From positions 14,104-78,103 of the forward strand of contig JBGUEO010000022.1 in NCBI GenBank assembly GCA_041821315.1: 64,000 nt of DNA, written 5' to 3'. A program made the translations under genes and the position numbers. The DNA comes from DIGJ01 sp041821315. GTDB lineage: Bacteria > Bacillota > Clostridia > Lachnospirales > Lachnospiraceae. The notes below the pieces were generated by a model. It saw only the letters and a list, made by a program, of their open reading frames with translations. It had not been told where the DNA came from and did not search any database. This document shows, piece after piece, positions 25,631-35,393 of the stretch (within the stretch, counting starts at the first letter, position 1; every line of letters starts with the position of its first letter).

Positions 25631-26767
25631 ATGAAAAAAATGAAGAAAATGGTAGCACTTGGTTTAGCGGCAACATTAACCGTTGCATCAATTACGGGAT
25701 GCGGCAGTAAATCTGGTACTGATGGAGATACCTATTTGGTTGGAGGTATCGGACCACTGACTGGAGAGAATGCTTCTTATGGTATTTCAGTAAAGCAGGG
25801 CGCAGAAATTGCAGTAAAAGAAATCAATGATGCAGGTGGAATTACGGTTGGAGACAAAACCATGCAATTGGAGCTTAAATTTGAAGACGATCAGGCAGCG
25901 CCAGATAAGGCAGTAACTGCATATAATTCCCTAATGGATGGGGGTATGAACGCTCTGTTAGGATGTGTTACTACTGCTTCTTGTTTATCCGTTGTTGACT
26001 TAGCAAAAGAAGATGGAATCTTAATGATTACCCCATCTGGCTCTGCAGCAGATATTACAAAAAATGATAATGTATTCCGTTTATGCTTTACGGATCCACT
26101 TCAGGGGGAAACGATGGCAGAGCGTATGATTACGGATTTAGGCTATAAAAAGATAGCAGTAATCTATAAAAACTCGGATGCATATAGCAAAGGTGTTTAC
26201 GAAGCGTTTGAAGCAAAAGTAAAAGAGCTTGGCGCAATGATTACGACCACGGAAGCATTTGCAGATGGTGAAGATTTTAATACACAGCTTACTTCAATCA
26301 AAGGAACCGATGCAGAAGCAATTTTTGCACCGATGTATTATACCGATGCAGCGCACATTGTAACGCAGGCAGCAGACCTTTCTCTTAACCTTCCGTTCTT
26401 TGGTAGTGATGGTTGGGATGGTATTCTTGATACCGTAACCGATTCTACAACCGTAGAAGGCGCAACTTTCTTGAGCCCATTTTTCTCAGGAGATGCTTCA
26501 GCAGCTGATTTTGTTTCAAAATATAGCGATGCTTACGATACAACACCAGATCAGTTTGCAGCAGATGGGTATGACTGTGTATATGTATTCAAAGCAGCTT
26601 TAGAAAAAGCAGGAACGACAGATAATGCAGCTATAATTAGTGCAATGACATCCATTTCGGTAGATGGTTTGACGGGAAAAGGAATCAGTTTTTCTGCAGA
26701 TGGTGAGCCACAAAAGGGTGCTCGTTTTATTACGATTAAAGATGGATCATATACAGCAGCTCAATAA
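25631..26767 (+). CDS. branched-chain amino acid-type ABC binding lipoprotein
   Basis: Receptor of a LivJ/LivK-like importer (Peripla_BP_6), 378 aa. Lipoprotein signal with lipobox SITGC (Cys24), then the periplasmic-binding fold beginning GGIGPLTGENASYG, with GCVTTASCLSVVDLA and FGSDGWDG ligand-region motifs. ATG 25631 is chosen because GGAGG is seven bases ahead; two earlier in-frame starts (25589, 25625) are either without a site or too close. Amino acid specificity (Leu/Ile/Val or another) is not readable. A terminator and a second promoter separate it from the permease genes. Confidence 0.92.
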   Translation: MKKMKKMVALGLAATLTVASITGCGSKSGTDGDTYLVGGIGPLTGENASYGISVKQGAEIAVKEINDAGGITVGDKTMQLELKFEDDQAAPDKAVTAYNSLMDGGMNALLGCVTTASCLSVVDLAKEDGILMITPSGSAADITKNDNVFRLCFTDPLQGETMAERMITDLGYKKIAVIYKNSDAYSKGVYEAFEAKVKELGAMITTTEAFADGEDFNTQLTSIKGTDAEAIFAPMYYTDAAHIVTQAADLSLNLPFFGSDGWDGILDTVTDSTTVEGATFLSPFFSGDASAADFVSKYSDAYDTTPDQFAADGYDCVYVFKAALEKAGTTDNAAIISAMTSISVDGLTGKGISFSADGEPQKGARFITIKDGSYTAAQ

Positions 26768-26798
26768 AAAAATTAAAATAAGTAGTAAATAATAATAT

Positions 26799-26846
26799 GA
26801 TTGACAGCAAATGAGAGCTTACTCTTATGTAGCTGTCAATCTTTTT
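26799..26846 (+). terminator. partial terminator between binding protein and livH
   Basis: GATTGACAGC (26799-26808) pairs with GCTGTCAATC (26832-26841), with an internal AGAG/CTCT pairing in the loop, then TTTTT. It should reduce readthrough into livHMGF and so keep the binding protein in excess. Confidence 0.75.
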
Positions 26847-26850
26847 AAAG

Positions 26851-26922
26851 ATTTCAGTTGATAAATACAACTTTTAAGCACTATAATAGGAGTATTGAAA
26901 AGTTGTATTTATCAGCTGAAAT
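26851..26922. repeat. 25-bp inverted repeat surrounding a promoter
   Basis: Left arm 26851-26875 and right arm 26898-26922 are complementary over 25 bases with one G-T wobble; the 22-base interior holds the -10 box of a promoter. The element begins four bases after the T tract of the preceding terminator. Could be an operator for a dimeric regulator, or the stem of an anti-terminator in readthrough RNA. Confidence 0.7.
26858..26887 (+). promoter_or_regulatory. second promoter, for livHMGF
   Basis: TTGATA (26858-26863, in the left repeat arm), 18-base spacer, TATAAT (26882-26887, in the loop). It would start RNA near 26894, just ahead of the right arm, and 60 bases before livH. Confidence 0.55.
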
Positions 26923-26953
26923 TAACGGATAAAAAAACTAGGAGGGTATCAGA

Positions 26954-27841
26954 ATGGGAATTCTTCAAAATATGTTAGAGCAGGTAATCAATGGTCTGCG
27001 GTCTGGTAGCATCTATGCCTTGATAGCACTTGGCTATACTATGGTTTATGGTATTGCCAAAATGATTAATTTCGCACACGGTGATATTATTATGGTGGGA
27101 GCATATGCTCTATACGTGGGGCTTTCAATTCTACATTTGCCAGTAGCGGCAGCGGTACTTTTTACGATTTTAGTATGTACCATTCTTGGTGTTGTAATTG
27201 AACGTGTTGCCTATAAACCATTACGTTCTGCACAACCGCTTGCTGTATTGATTACAGCCATCGGTGTTAGTTTCTTGTTACAAAGTTTATCTCTTTTGAT
27301 TTTTGGAGCTACGCCAATTCCACAAGCATCCATCGTGACATTGAAAGGATTTACGCTTGGTGGGATTTCGATTTCAGGAATTACAATCGTAACGTTAGTG
27401 GTAACTACGATTTGTATGAGTGTTCTTACCTGGTTTATTCATAAGACAAAGATGGGAAGTGCAATGCGTGCGGTATCCGAAGACAAGGGAGCAGCAGAGC
27501 TTATGGGAATTGATGTAAATAAAACGATTTCCTTAACGTTTGCAATTGGATCGGCATTGGCAGCAATTGCTGGTATTCTCTATATTTGTCAATATCAGTC
27601 GTTGAGACCTACGCTTGGTGCCATGCCTGGTATCAAAGCATTTGTAGCCGCAGTACTTGGGGGAATCGGAAGTGTACCAGGAGCTATGCTTGGAGGAATC
27701 CTTCTAGGATTGGTTGAAAGTTTATCAAAAGCATATATATCAACGGAACTTTCTGATGCCATTGTATTTGGTATTCTTGTTCTTGTTTTACTGATAAAAC
27801 CATCTGGATTACTCGGTAAAATAAGAAAAGAAAAAGTATGA
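26954..27841 (+). CDS. livH: branched-chain amino acid-type ABC permease LivH
   Basis: Membrane subunit, 295 aa, about eight helices. LivH family signs: GSIYALIALGYTMVYGIAKMINFAHGD near the N-terminus, the ATPase-contact loop RAVSEDKGAAELMGID and KAFVAAVLGGIGSVPGAMLGG. GGAGGG precedes the ATG. Leads a livH-M-G-F operon with short gaps. Confidence 0.94.
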   Translation: MGILQNMLEQVINGLRSGSIYALIALGYTMVYGIAKMINFAHGDIIMVGAYALYVGLSILHLPVAAAVLFTILVCTILGVVIERVAYKPLRSAQPLAVLITAIGVSFLLQSLSLLIFGATPIPQASIVTLKGFTLGGISISGITIVTLVVTTICMSVLTWFIHKTKMGSAMRAVSEDKGAAELMGIDVNKTISLTFAIGSALAAIAGILYICQYQSLRPTLGAMPGIKAFVAAVLGGIGSVPGAMLGGILLGLVESLSKAYISTELSDAIVFGILVLVLLIKPSGLLGKIRKEKV

Positions 27842-27859
27842 TTAGGGAGGAGACGTGAG

Positions 27860-28831
27860 ATGAAAAATAAGAAAATAGACAAACAGCTTATAAAAAATAT
27901 TGCAATTGTAGTTATAGTATATGCGATTGTTGCAGCTCTTTTATATGGAAACGTATTAAATAGACAGTTTAAAAATCTTTTAGTTCCTGTTTGCATCAAT
28001 GTTATCTTGGCGGTATCGCTTAACTTAACCACTGGATTTTTAGGTGAATTAACACTTGGGCATGCAGGTTTTATGTCCGTAGGAGCTTATACGGGAGCAA
28101 TTATAACGATGCATTTAAATCTCCCTATGGCGGTGGAGTTTCCAATTGCATTAGTGGCAGGAGGATTAATGGCAGCTGCCTTTGGTGTCATTATTGGAGT
28201 GCCGGTATTACGTTTGCGAGGGGACTATCTGGCAATCGTTACACTGGCCTTTGGAGAAATTATTAAATCTATTATAAATGCAATGAAGGTGACCAATGGG
28301 GCAATGGGGCTATCCGGAATTGAATTACATGCAAATTATAAGCATTTTACATTTGTATTTATTTTGGTTATTCTTACCATTTTTGCAATTAAGAATTTAG
28401 TGAATTCAAGACAAGGAAGAGCGATTTGTGCAGTTAGAGATAATTATATTGCTGCCGAAGCAGTAGGGATTCCAGTGAGTAAATTTAAGGTAATGGCATT
28501 TGTTGTTGCTGCATTTTTTGCTGGAATTGCAGGTGTTATCTATGGACATAATGTAGGAATGTTACAGCCAACTAACTTTGATTATAATAAATCCATTGAA
28601 ATTTTAGTTATTGTAGTTCTTGGAGGAATGGGAAGCATAAGGGGATCTGTGATTGCAGCTGTCATTCTTACGATTCTCCCAGAGATGCTTCGAAGCACGG
28701 ATGAATTCCGTATGCTGTTATATGCGATTGTGTTAATCGCGATGATGATATTTAATTCATCGGAATTAAAACAGCGTATCTTAGCAAGTGACCTTACAGC
28801 AAAGTTAAAACGAGTGAAGAAGGAGGCGTAA
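27860..28831 (+). CDS. livM: branched-chain amino acid-type ABC permease LivM
   Basis: Second permease, 323 aa. LivM signs: LNLTTGFLGELTLGHAGFMSVGAYTGA, LRLRGDYLAIVTLAFGEI, the loop RDNYIAAEAVGI and VVLGGMGSIRGSVIAA. Three bases separate it from livG; the livG ribosome site lies inside its last codons. Confidence 0.94.
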   Translation: MKNKKIDKQLIKNIAIVVIVYAIVAALLYGNVLNRQFKNLLVPVCINVILAVSLNLTTGFLGELTLGHAGFMSVGAYTGAIITMHLNLPMAVEFPIALVAGGLMAAAFGVIIGVPVLRLRGDYLAIVTLAFGEIIKSIINAMKVTNGAMGLSGIELHANYKHFTFVFILVILTIFAIKNLVNSRQGRAICAVRDNYIAAEAVGIPVSKFKVMAFVVAAFFAGIAGVIYGHNVGMLQPTNFDYNKSIEILVIVVLGGMGSIRGSVIAAVILTILPEMLRSTDEFRMLLYAIVLIAMMIFNSSELKQRILASDLTAKLKRVKKEA

Positions 28832-28834
28832 ATC

Positions 28835-29593
28835 ATGGCATTACTAGAAGTTAAAAAATTAGGAATTTCATTTGGTGGTTTACGTGCAGTAGACGACTTT
28901 ACTATCTCTATTGAAAAGGGATGTCTTTATGGTTTGATAGGACCAAACGGAGCGGGAAAAACGACGGTATTCAATATGCTAACAGGAGTATATCTTCCGA
29001 CAGATGGAAGTATTGTGTTAGATGGTAAAAATTTAGTCGGCAAAAATCCAGCGCAGATTTGTCAAAGTGGGATTGCAAGAACATTTCAAAATATTCGCTT
29101 GTTTGGGAAAATGTCAGTTCTTGATAATGTAAAGGCAGCCTTGCACAACGAATTCCACTATTCTTTGGGAAGTGGTATATTGCATTTTGCAAAATATAAA
29201 AAGATTGAGCATGAAATGGATACACGAGCACTTGAGATTTTAGAAGTATTTGGTATGAAAGAGCAAGCAGAAATTTTAGCTTCGAATCTTCCTTATGGAA
29301 AACAAAGAAAGCTAGAGATAGCAAGAGCCCTTGCAACAAACCCTAAGCTTTTATTATTAGATGAACCGGCAGCTGGTATGAATCCAAATGAAACAGCAGA
29401 ACTAATGGATACGATTCGTCTAATCCGGGACCAATTTGATATTACAATCCTTTTGATTGAGCATGATATGAAATTAGTTGCTGGTATTTGTGAACAGTTG
29501 ACGGTACTTAACTTTGGTATGGAGTTAACGACAGGGACACCAGAAGTTGTGTTAAATGATCCGGAAGTAGTTACGGCATATCTTGGAGAATAG
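28835..29593 (+). CDS. livG: branched-chain amino acid-type ABC ATPase LivG
   Basis: ATPase, 252 aa. Walker A GPNGAGKTTVFNMLTG, the LivG-specific IARTFQNIRLF, signature-region LPYGKQRKLEIARAL, Walker B LLLLDEPAAGMNP and the switch IEHDM. The canonical LSGGQ is replaced by LPYGKQ, usual in LivG. Partner of LivF. Confidence 0.95.
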   Translation: MALLEVKKLGISFGGLRAVDDFTISIEKGCLYGLIGPNGAGKTTVFNMLTGVYLPTDGSIVLDGKNLVGKNPAQICQSGIARTFQNIRLFGKMSVLDNVKAALHNEFHYSLGSGILHFAKYKKIEHEMDTRALEILEVFGMKEQAEILASNLPYGKQRKLEIARALATNPKLLLLDEPAAGMNPNETAELMDTIRLIRDQFDITILLIEHDMKLVAGICEQLTVLNFGMELTTGTPEVVLNDPEVVTAYLGE

Positions 29594-29605
29594 GAGGGAA
29601 ATGTA

Positions 29606-30316
29606 ATGGCGATGCTAAAAGTAACAGACTTAGAAGTAAGCTATGGAATGATACAGGCGATAAGGGGAATCAGCTTTGAAGTCGAACAAGGCGAAGTGAT
29701 TGCTTTGATTGGAGCCAATGGAGCAGGAAAGACCACGATACTTCATACGGTTACGGGTTTAATCAAGGGAAAAGCAGGAAAAATTGAATTTGAAGGGCAA
29801 GACATTACAAAAGTAGCGGGACATAAAATTGTATCGCTTGGCATGGCACATGTTCCAGAGGGGCGAAGAGTATTTGCAGATTTAACGGTACTAGAAAACT
29901 TAAAACTTGGAGCTTATACGAGAACAGATAAGCAAGAAATAGAAGATACGCTTACTATGGTATACAAGCGGTTTCCAAGACTCGAAGAGAGAAAGTCACA
30001 GTTGGCAGGAACACTGAGTGGAGGGGAACAGCAGATGCTTGCAATGGGACGTGCGCTTATGTCACATCCTAAGATAATTTTGATGGATGAACCATCGATG
30101 GGACTATCACCTATCTTTGTTTCAGAAATTTTTGACATCATCAAAGAAATTAGTGCAAGCGGAACGACGGTACTTGTAGTTGAGCAAAATGCAAAAAAAG
30201 CATTATCCATAGCTGACCGTGCATATGTACTAGAAACAGGAACGATTGTGCTAGACGGTCCAGCAAAGGATTTATTAGAAAATGATTCCGTGAAAAAAGC
30301 ATATTTAGGAGAGTGA
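29606..30316 (+). CDS. livF: branched-chain amino acid-type ABC ATPase LivF
   Basis: ATPase, 236 aa. Walker A GANGAGKTTILHTVTG, the LivF motif MAHVPEGRRVFADLTVLENL, signature LSGGEQQMLAMGRAL and Walker B ILMDEPSMGLSP. End of the transport part of the operon; the next gene starts three bases after its stop. Confidence 0.95.
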   Translation: MAMLKVTDLEVSYGMIQAIRGISFEVEQGEVIALIGANGAGKTTILHTVTGLIKGKAGKIEFEGQDITKVAGHKIVSLGMAHVPEGRRVFADLTVLENLKLGAYTRTDKQEIEDTLTMVYKRFPRLEERKSQLAGTLSGGEQQMLAMGRALMSHPKIILMDEPSMGLSPIFVSEIFDIIKEISASGTTVLVVEQNAKKALSIADRAYVLETGTIVLDGPAKDLLENDSVKKAYLGE

Positions 30317-30319
30317 ATT

Positions 30320-30952
30320 ATGGAAAAGTATGTAATTACGATTGGAAGAGGATATGGAAGTGGGGGAAGAACCATTGGAAAGATGCTATCCGAGGAGCTA
30401 AATATCCATTATTATGATAGAGAACTTCTTCGATTGGCATCGGATGAAAGTGGCATCAACGAACAATTATTTGGAAAAGCGGATGAAACGATAAAAGAGA
30501 GCTTTTTATATAAAGTCATGAAGAAGTCGTATTCTGGAGAACTGATTTCACCAGATAGTGATGATTTTGTATCCAATGATAATCTATTTAATTATCAGGC
30601 AAAGGTAATCCGTAAATTGGCAGAGGAAGAAGATAAATCTTGTATTATTGTGGGTCGATGTGCTGACTATATTTTAAAGGACTACAAGAATGTGATTCGT
30701 ATTTTTGTACATGCACCACAAAAGCATTGCCTAGATACCTTAGAAACGATGTCAAATGATTCGAGACGGGACTTACAAAAGAAAATAGAACGCATTGATA
30801 AGCATAGAGCAGCTTATTATGAATATTATACCAAGCGCAAATGGGATAATGCAGCAAACTATGATTTATGTATTAATACCAGTGAATTATCCTTTCAAGA
30901 AGCCGTGCGGTTAATCAAAGAATATATTGCAATTCGCGTTAAAATAAAATAA
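30320..30952 (+). CDS. cytidylate kinase-like protein (copy 2)
   Basis: 210-residue protein of the cytidylate_kin2 family (PF13189), paralogue of the gene at 11451. The N-terminus TIGRGYGSGGRTIG is the P-loop; KSCIIVGRCADYIL and the end region KRKWDNAANYDL are shared with copy 1. It starts three bases after livF with its GGAG ribosome site overlapping the livF end, so it is probably translated from the liv transcript. The role is unknown; a link to amino acid uptake is suggested only by position. Confidence 0.83.
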   Translation: MEKYVITIGRGYGSGGRTIGKMLSEELNIHYYDRELLRLASDESGINEQLFGKADETIKESFLYKVMKKSYSGELISPDSDDFVSNDNLFNYQAKVIRKLAEEEDKSCIIVGRCADYILKDYKNVIRIFVHAPQKHCLDTLETMSNDSRRDLQKKIERIDKHRAAYYEYYTKRKWDNAANYDLCINTSELSFQEAVRLIKEYIAIRVKIK

Positions 30953-30987
30953 GTATTTCGTTCCATAGGGGAAAATGGAGGGCAATC

Positions 30988-31758
30988 ATGAATAAAGAAA
31001 ACGGTGAATCAAACGCTATAGGAAAAAGGGGATTAAGTGGTTCGACGCTAAAACTCATAGCAATTGTAACGATGCTAATTGACCATACAGCGGCAGTAAT
31101 ACTAGAACCTTTGCTGCATTATCAAAATGGAGTAATTATAAAAGATAATTTATACCTTGCAGATCAAATTATGCGGGCAACTGGGAGAATTGCGTTTCCA
31201 ATTTTTTGCTTTTTATTAGTGGAAGGTTTTTTTTATACGAAAAGTCGTGTGAAATATGCGATTCGACTTACGGTATTTGCAATTATTTCTGAAGTTCCTT
31301 TTGATTTAGCATTTACAAAACAGGCATTCTATATGAGTTATCAAAACGTCTTTTTTACGTTATTAATTGGATTACTCATGATGATGGGAATCCAATATGG
31401 GAGAGATCATATCTTACCTAGGATTACAAAGGGAAGGAATATATGTGCGCTTCTTATGCAGACCGTTATTTTCCTGCTTGCAGCTGTGCTTGCAGATGTG
31501 TTAAGAACAGACTACGGATTTTGGGGAATTATTGCTATCTTTGTTATGTATATCTTACGATTTAATCGACTCTATATGTGTTTATGTGAAGCACTTTATT
31601 TTATGTCATTTGAAGCACCAACCGTTGTCCTTTCGTTTTTGCCAATCTTTTTTTATAATGGAAAACGAGGATTAAATTTAAAATATATCTTTTATGTTTT
31701 TTATCCGGCACACCTACTTATTTTATCGGGCATCTATATGCTATACTTTATCAAATAA
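30988..31758 (+). CDS. TraX family membrane protein
   Basis: 256-residue protein with about six to seven membrane helices. The start of the domain, LSGSTLKLIAIVTMLIDHTAAVI, and GRIAFPIFCFLLVEGFFYT are typical of TraX (PF05857), first described as the F-pilin acetylase and common as a chromosomal gene in Firmicutes with no conjugation genes nearby, as here. A role in acetylating a surface protein or polymer is possible. GGAGG precedes the start. Confidence 0.85.
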   Translation: MNKENGESNAIGKRGLSGSTLKLIAIVTMLIDHTAAVILEPLLHYQNGVIIKDNLYLADQIMRATGRIAFPIFCFLLVEGFFYTKSRVKYAIRLTVFAIISEVPFDLAFTKQAFYMSYQNVFFTLLIGLLMMMGIQYGRDHILPRITKGRNICALLMQTVIFLLAAVLADVLRTDYGFWGIIAIFVMYILRFNRLYMCLCEALYFMSFEAPTVVLSFLPIFFYNGKRGLNLKYIFYVFYPAHLLILSGIYMLYFIK

Positions 31759-31795
31759 AAAACCAATTTACTAATTTGAGAGGAGAAACAACAGT

Positions 31796-33028
31796 ATGTC
31801 AACCGTACGTCCATTGAAAGCACTTCGTCCAAGAAAAGATTTGGTGAGCCAAATTGCGGCATTGCCTTATGATGTATATAATCGAGAAGAAGCAAAAAGA
31901 GAAGTCGAAAGGGAACCACTTTCTTTTCTTCGTATCGATCGTGCAGAAACGCAATTTGCGGATAGCGTTGATACTTACGCTGCTTGTGTATATGAGAAAG
32001 CAAATGAGATTTTATTAGAAATGATAGCAAATGAGAGTTTTCTAAGTGAGGACAAACAGGTTTATTACATATATGAATTAACGATGGAGGGTCGTTCACA
32101 GACAGGAATCGTAGGATGTGCTTCTATTGATGATTATGAAAACAACCGTATAAAAAAACATGAAAATACGCGTGTAGAGAAAGAAGCTGACCGTATTATG
32201 CATGTAGATACGCTAAATGCACAGACGGGACCTATCTTTTTAGCTTATCGCGCACACAAAGCGATTGATAGAATTGTGGACAAGACAAAAACGGAGAAAG
32301 CGGAGTATGATTTTACTTCACCTGATCACGTCTCCCATCGTGTATGGGTGATAAGAGAGGATGCAGATATAGCTGAAATTGAGCGGGCATTTGAAACCAT
32401 CGATTCTATTTATATTGCAGATGGACATCATCGTGCAGCTTCCGCGGTAAAAGTAGGATTGAAACGAAGAATGGAACATAAAAATTTCACAGGTGAAGAA
32501 GAGTTTAATTATTTCTTATCTGTACTATTTCCACACAATCAACTCATGATTTTGGATTATAATCGTGTGGTAAAAGATCTAAATGGAAAATCAAGGGAAG
32601 AAGTAATGGATTTAATCGCAGAAAAATTTCTAGTAGAAAAAATGGATGCGGCTTATAAACCGGAAAAAAAGGGAATCATAGGAATGTACATCAATCAGGA
32701 ATGGTATCGACTTACTGCAAAAGCTGATATTTTGAAAGATCATCCGGTAGAAGGACTTGATGTTGCCCTGCTTCAAAATGAAATTCTCACTCCAATTCTT
32801 GGAATTATTGATCCAAAAACGGATACGCGTATTGATTTTGTTGGTGGAATACGTGGACTTTCTGAGCTTGAGCGCCGTTGTCACGAAGATATGATGCTTG
32901 CATTTTCGATGTATCCAACTTCAATTGAGGAGCTGTTTGATGTGGCAGATGCAGGATTATTAATGCCTCCAAAATCAACTTGGTTTGAGCCAAAACTTCG
33001 CAGTGGAATTTTTATTCATCAGATATAA
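31796..33028 (+). CDS. DUF1015 family protein
   Basis: 410-residue cytoplasmic protein of the DUF1015 family (PF06245). RPLKALRPRKDLVSQIAALPYDVYN at the start, the central YIADGHHRAASAV and the late VDFVGGIRGLSELE are hallmark stretches. Its biochemical role is unknown; in related clostridia the gene often neighbours serine biosynthesis enzymes. Here it is followed by two PLP aminotransferases, with no serA or serC in view. Confidence 0.88.
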   Translation: MSTVRPLKALRPRKDLVSQIAALPYDVYNREEAKREVEREPLSFLRIDRAETQFADSVDTYAACVYEKANEILLEMIANESFLSEDKQVYYIYELTMEGRSQTGIVGCASIDDYENNRIKKHENTRVEKEADRIMHVDTLNAQTGPIFLAYRAHKAIDRIVDKTKTEKAEYDFTSPDHVSHRVWVIREDADIAEIERAFETIDSIYIADGHHRAASAVKVGLKRRMEHKNFTGEEEFNYFLSVLFPHNQLMILDYNRVVKDLNGKSREEVMDLIAEKFLVEKMDAAYKPEKKGIIGMYINQEWYRLTAKADILKDHPVEGLDVALLQNEILTPILGIIDPKTDTRIDFVGGIRGLSELERRCHEDMMLAFSMYPTSIEELFDVADAGLLMPPKSTWFEPKLRSGIFIHQI

Positions 33029-33063
33029 ACCGTGTATCTTGGCTGTAGGAAAGGAAAAAAATA

Positions 33064-34248
33064 ATGATTTCAGAAAAAATGATGGATTTAGTTAAGAATA
33101 GTTCTGTGATTCGTGCGATGTTTGAAGAGGGAAAAAACATGGCAGCGATATATGGAAAAGAAAATGTGTATGATTTTAGTTTGGGAAATCCAAGTGTAGC
33201 ACCGCCAAAGGAAGTGAATCAGGCAATTCTTGAAGTGATCCAAGAAGAGGGGAGCATGGGTGTGCATGGATACATGAATAACTCAGGCTATGAGGATGTT
33301 CGGGAAGCAATTGCGGTATCACTAAATAAACGCTTTTCTACAAGTTTTGGATTAGAAAATATTCTAATGACAGTGGGAGCAGCAGGTGGACTTAACGTTA
33401 CATTAAAGACGTTACTAAATCCAGGGGATGAAGTAATTGTGTTTGCTCCTTTTTTTGGCGAATATCGTAATTACGTGTCCAATTACAACGGTGAACTTGT
33501 GGTGATTTCTCCCAATACAATCGATTTTTTACCAAATCTTCTCGAGTTTGCAGAAAAAATATCAGAAAAGACGAAGGCGGTAATCGTAAATACACCAAAC
33601 AATCCGACTGGCGTGATTTATTCAGAAAAGACGATTATGGCAATCTCAGAAATTATGTACAAAGCACAAGATAAGTTTGGAACTTCGGTTTACTTAATTG
33701 CAGACGAGCCATATCGTGAACTTGCATATGACGGAATAAAAGTTCCGTATCTTACGAAATATTATGACAACACAATTGTTGGTTATTCTTACAGCAAGTC
33801 CTTATCATTACCCGGAGAGCGGATTGGATATCTAGTAATGCCATCTGCATTGGATGATTTTGAACAAATATCACAAGCGGCAAATGTTGCAAACCGGATT
33901 CTGGGATTTGTGAATGCACCATCCCTTATGCAGCGCGTAATTAAAAAGACCTTAGATGTTCAGGTGGATATTCTAGCCTATGATAAGAATCGAGAGCGGT
34001 TATATGAAAAATTAACTGAATTTGGATATGAAATGGTAAAACCAGAAGGCGCATTTTATTTGTTTATTAAAGCATTAGAAGAGGATGATAAAGCATTTGC
34101 AGCAAAGGCAAAGGGATACAACTTGCTGCTGGTACCAGGCTCTTCGTTTGGCTGTAATGGATATGTAAGACTTGCCTATTGCGTGGATTATGCAATGATA
34201 GAACGTTCATTACCATCATTTGAGAAACTAGCAAACGACTATAAATAA
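33064..34248 (+). CDS. pyridoxal-phosphate-dependent aminotransferase, class I/II
   Basis: Fold-type I aminotransferase, 394 aa. NTPNNPTGVIYS (cofactor/substrate Asn), IADEPYREL (Asp-x-x-Tyr of the PLP pocket) and the PLP lysine in YSYSKSLSLPGERIGY are clear. It resembles aspartate/aromatic-type enzymes, but the substrate cannot be decided. It lies between DUF1015 and hisC-like genes with gaps of about 35 bases, so an operon is likely. Confidence 0.88.
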   Translation: MISEKMMDLVKNSSVIRAMFEEGKNMAAIYGKENVYDFSLGNPSVAPPKEVNQAILEVIQEEGSMGVHGYMNNSGYEDVREAIAVSLNKRFSTSFGLENILMTVGAAGGLNVTLKTLLNPGDEVIVFAPFFGEYRNYVSNYNGELVVISPNTIDFLPNLLEFAEKISEKTKAVIVNTPNNPTGVIYSEKTIMAISEIMYKAQDKFGTSVYLIADEPYRELAYDGIKVPYLTKYYDNTIVGYSYSKSLSLPGERIGYLVMPSALDDFEQISQAANVANRILGFVNAPSLMQRVIKKTLDVQVDILAYDKNRERLYEKLTEFGYEMVKPEGAFYLFIKALEEDDKAFAAKAKGYNLLLVPGSSFGCNGYVRLAYCVDYAMIERSLPSFEKLANDYK

Positions 34249-34281
34249 AACAATCAACAAGGTTAGATATGAGGTGTTATC

Positions 34282-35337
34282 GTGCAAATGTGGAAGAATA
34301 ATATACGAGAAGTAGAGCCATATGTGCCGGGGGAACAACCAGATTTGGCAGATATGATTAAATTAAATACAAATGAAAATCCATATCCACCGGCGCCTGG
34401 TGTGATAGAATTAGCAAAAAAAATAGATATGGATCGACTGAAATTATATCCGGATCCTACTGCAAAAATTTTGGTAGAGGCGCTTGCAGACAATTATGGA
34501 CGATCCAGTGATGAAGTTTTTGTAGGAGTGGGCTCAGATGATGTATTAGCCTTATCATTTCTAACGTTTTTTAATTCGAAGAAACCAATTTTATTCCCAG
34601 ATATTACATATTCTTTTTATGATGTATGGGCAAATCTTTATCGGATTCCATTTGAAACACCTGAATTGGATGAAAATTTCCGAATACAAGCAAAGGATTA
34701 CTATAAAGAAAATGGGGGTGTTGTGATAGCCAATCCCAATGCACCAACCTCAATTTGTGAGGGGCTTGACTTTATCGAAGACATTCTTAAACATAACCAG
34801 GATGTGGTTGTAATCGTGGATGAGGCATATATTGATTTTGGAGGAACGTCTGCACGAGGGTTAATTGATACCTATGACAATCTTTTAGTGGTACAGACGT
34901 TTTCTAAGTCTCGATCCATGGCAGGAATGCGAATTGGATATGCACTTGGGAATAAAGAATTAATCCAGGCATTGCAAGATGTTAAATATTCGTTTAATTC
35001 ATATACAATGAATTTGCCATCCATTTTGCTGGGAGAACAGGCTGTTTTGGATCAAAATTATTTTGAACATACGATTGATGCAATCATTCAAACAAGAGAA
35101 GAAACAAAGAGGGCACTTAAAGAACTTGGATTTGACTTTCCAGATTCAAAGACGAATTTTTTGTTTATTACGCATCAATCAGTTCCAGCAAAGGAACTAT
35201 TTTTGATGCTTCGTGAAAAAAACATTTTTGTGCGATATTTTAATAAAACTCGTATTGATAATTATTTGCGAGTGACGATAGGAACGAAATGTGAAATGAA
35301 GGCATTAATTGGGACACTTAAGGAATACTTAATTTGA
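34282..35337 (+). CDS. hisC: histidinol-phosphate aminotransferase-like protein
   Basis: HisC-family PLP aminotransferase, 351 aa. Typical start KLNTNENPYPPAPG, then VIANPNAPTS, VIVDEAYIDFGG and PLP lysine in VQTFSKSRSMAGMRIGYALG, with the phosphate-binding RVTIGT near the end. The start is GTG 34282 with GAGGTG five bases ahead. No other his genes are nearby, so it could also act on aromatic amino acids or as a cobalamin CobC-like enzyme. Its 3' end contains a promoter for the next gene. Confidence 0.82.
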   Translation: MQMWKNNIREVEPYVPGEQPDLADMIKLNTNENPYPPAPGVIELAKKIDMDRLKLYPDPTAKILVEALADNYGRSSDEVFVGVGSDDVLALSFLTFFNSKKPILFPDITYSFYDVWANLYRIPFETPELDENFRIQAKDYYKENGGVVIANPNAPTSICEGLDFIEDILKHNQDVVVIVDEAYIDFGGTSARGLIDTYDNLLVVQTFSKSRSMAGMRIGYALGNKELIQALQDVKYSFNSYTMNLPSILLGEQAVLDQNYFEHTIDAIIQTREETKRALKELGFDFPDSKTNFLFITHQSVPAKELFLMLREKNIFVRYFNKTRIDNYLRVTIGTKCEMKALIGTLKEYLI

Positions 35338-35362
35338 CAAACGGATTCACTAATAGTAATAT
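35334..35362 (+). promoter_or_regulatory. promoter of the CheY-like gene
   Basis: TTGACA (35334-35339), 17-base spacer, TAATAT (35357-35362), overlapping the hisC stop codon. Start codon of the regulator is 31 bases downstream. Confidence 0.7.
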
Positions 35363-35393
35363 TTTAATATAGGAAAAGCAAAGGAGTATAATC

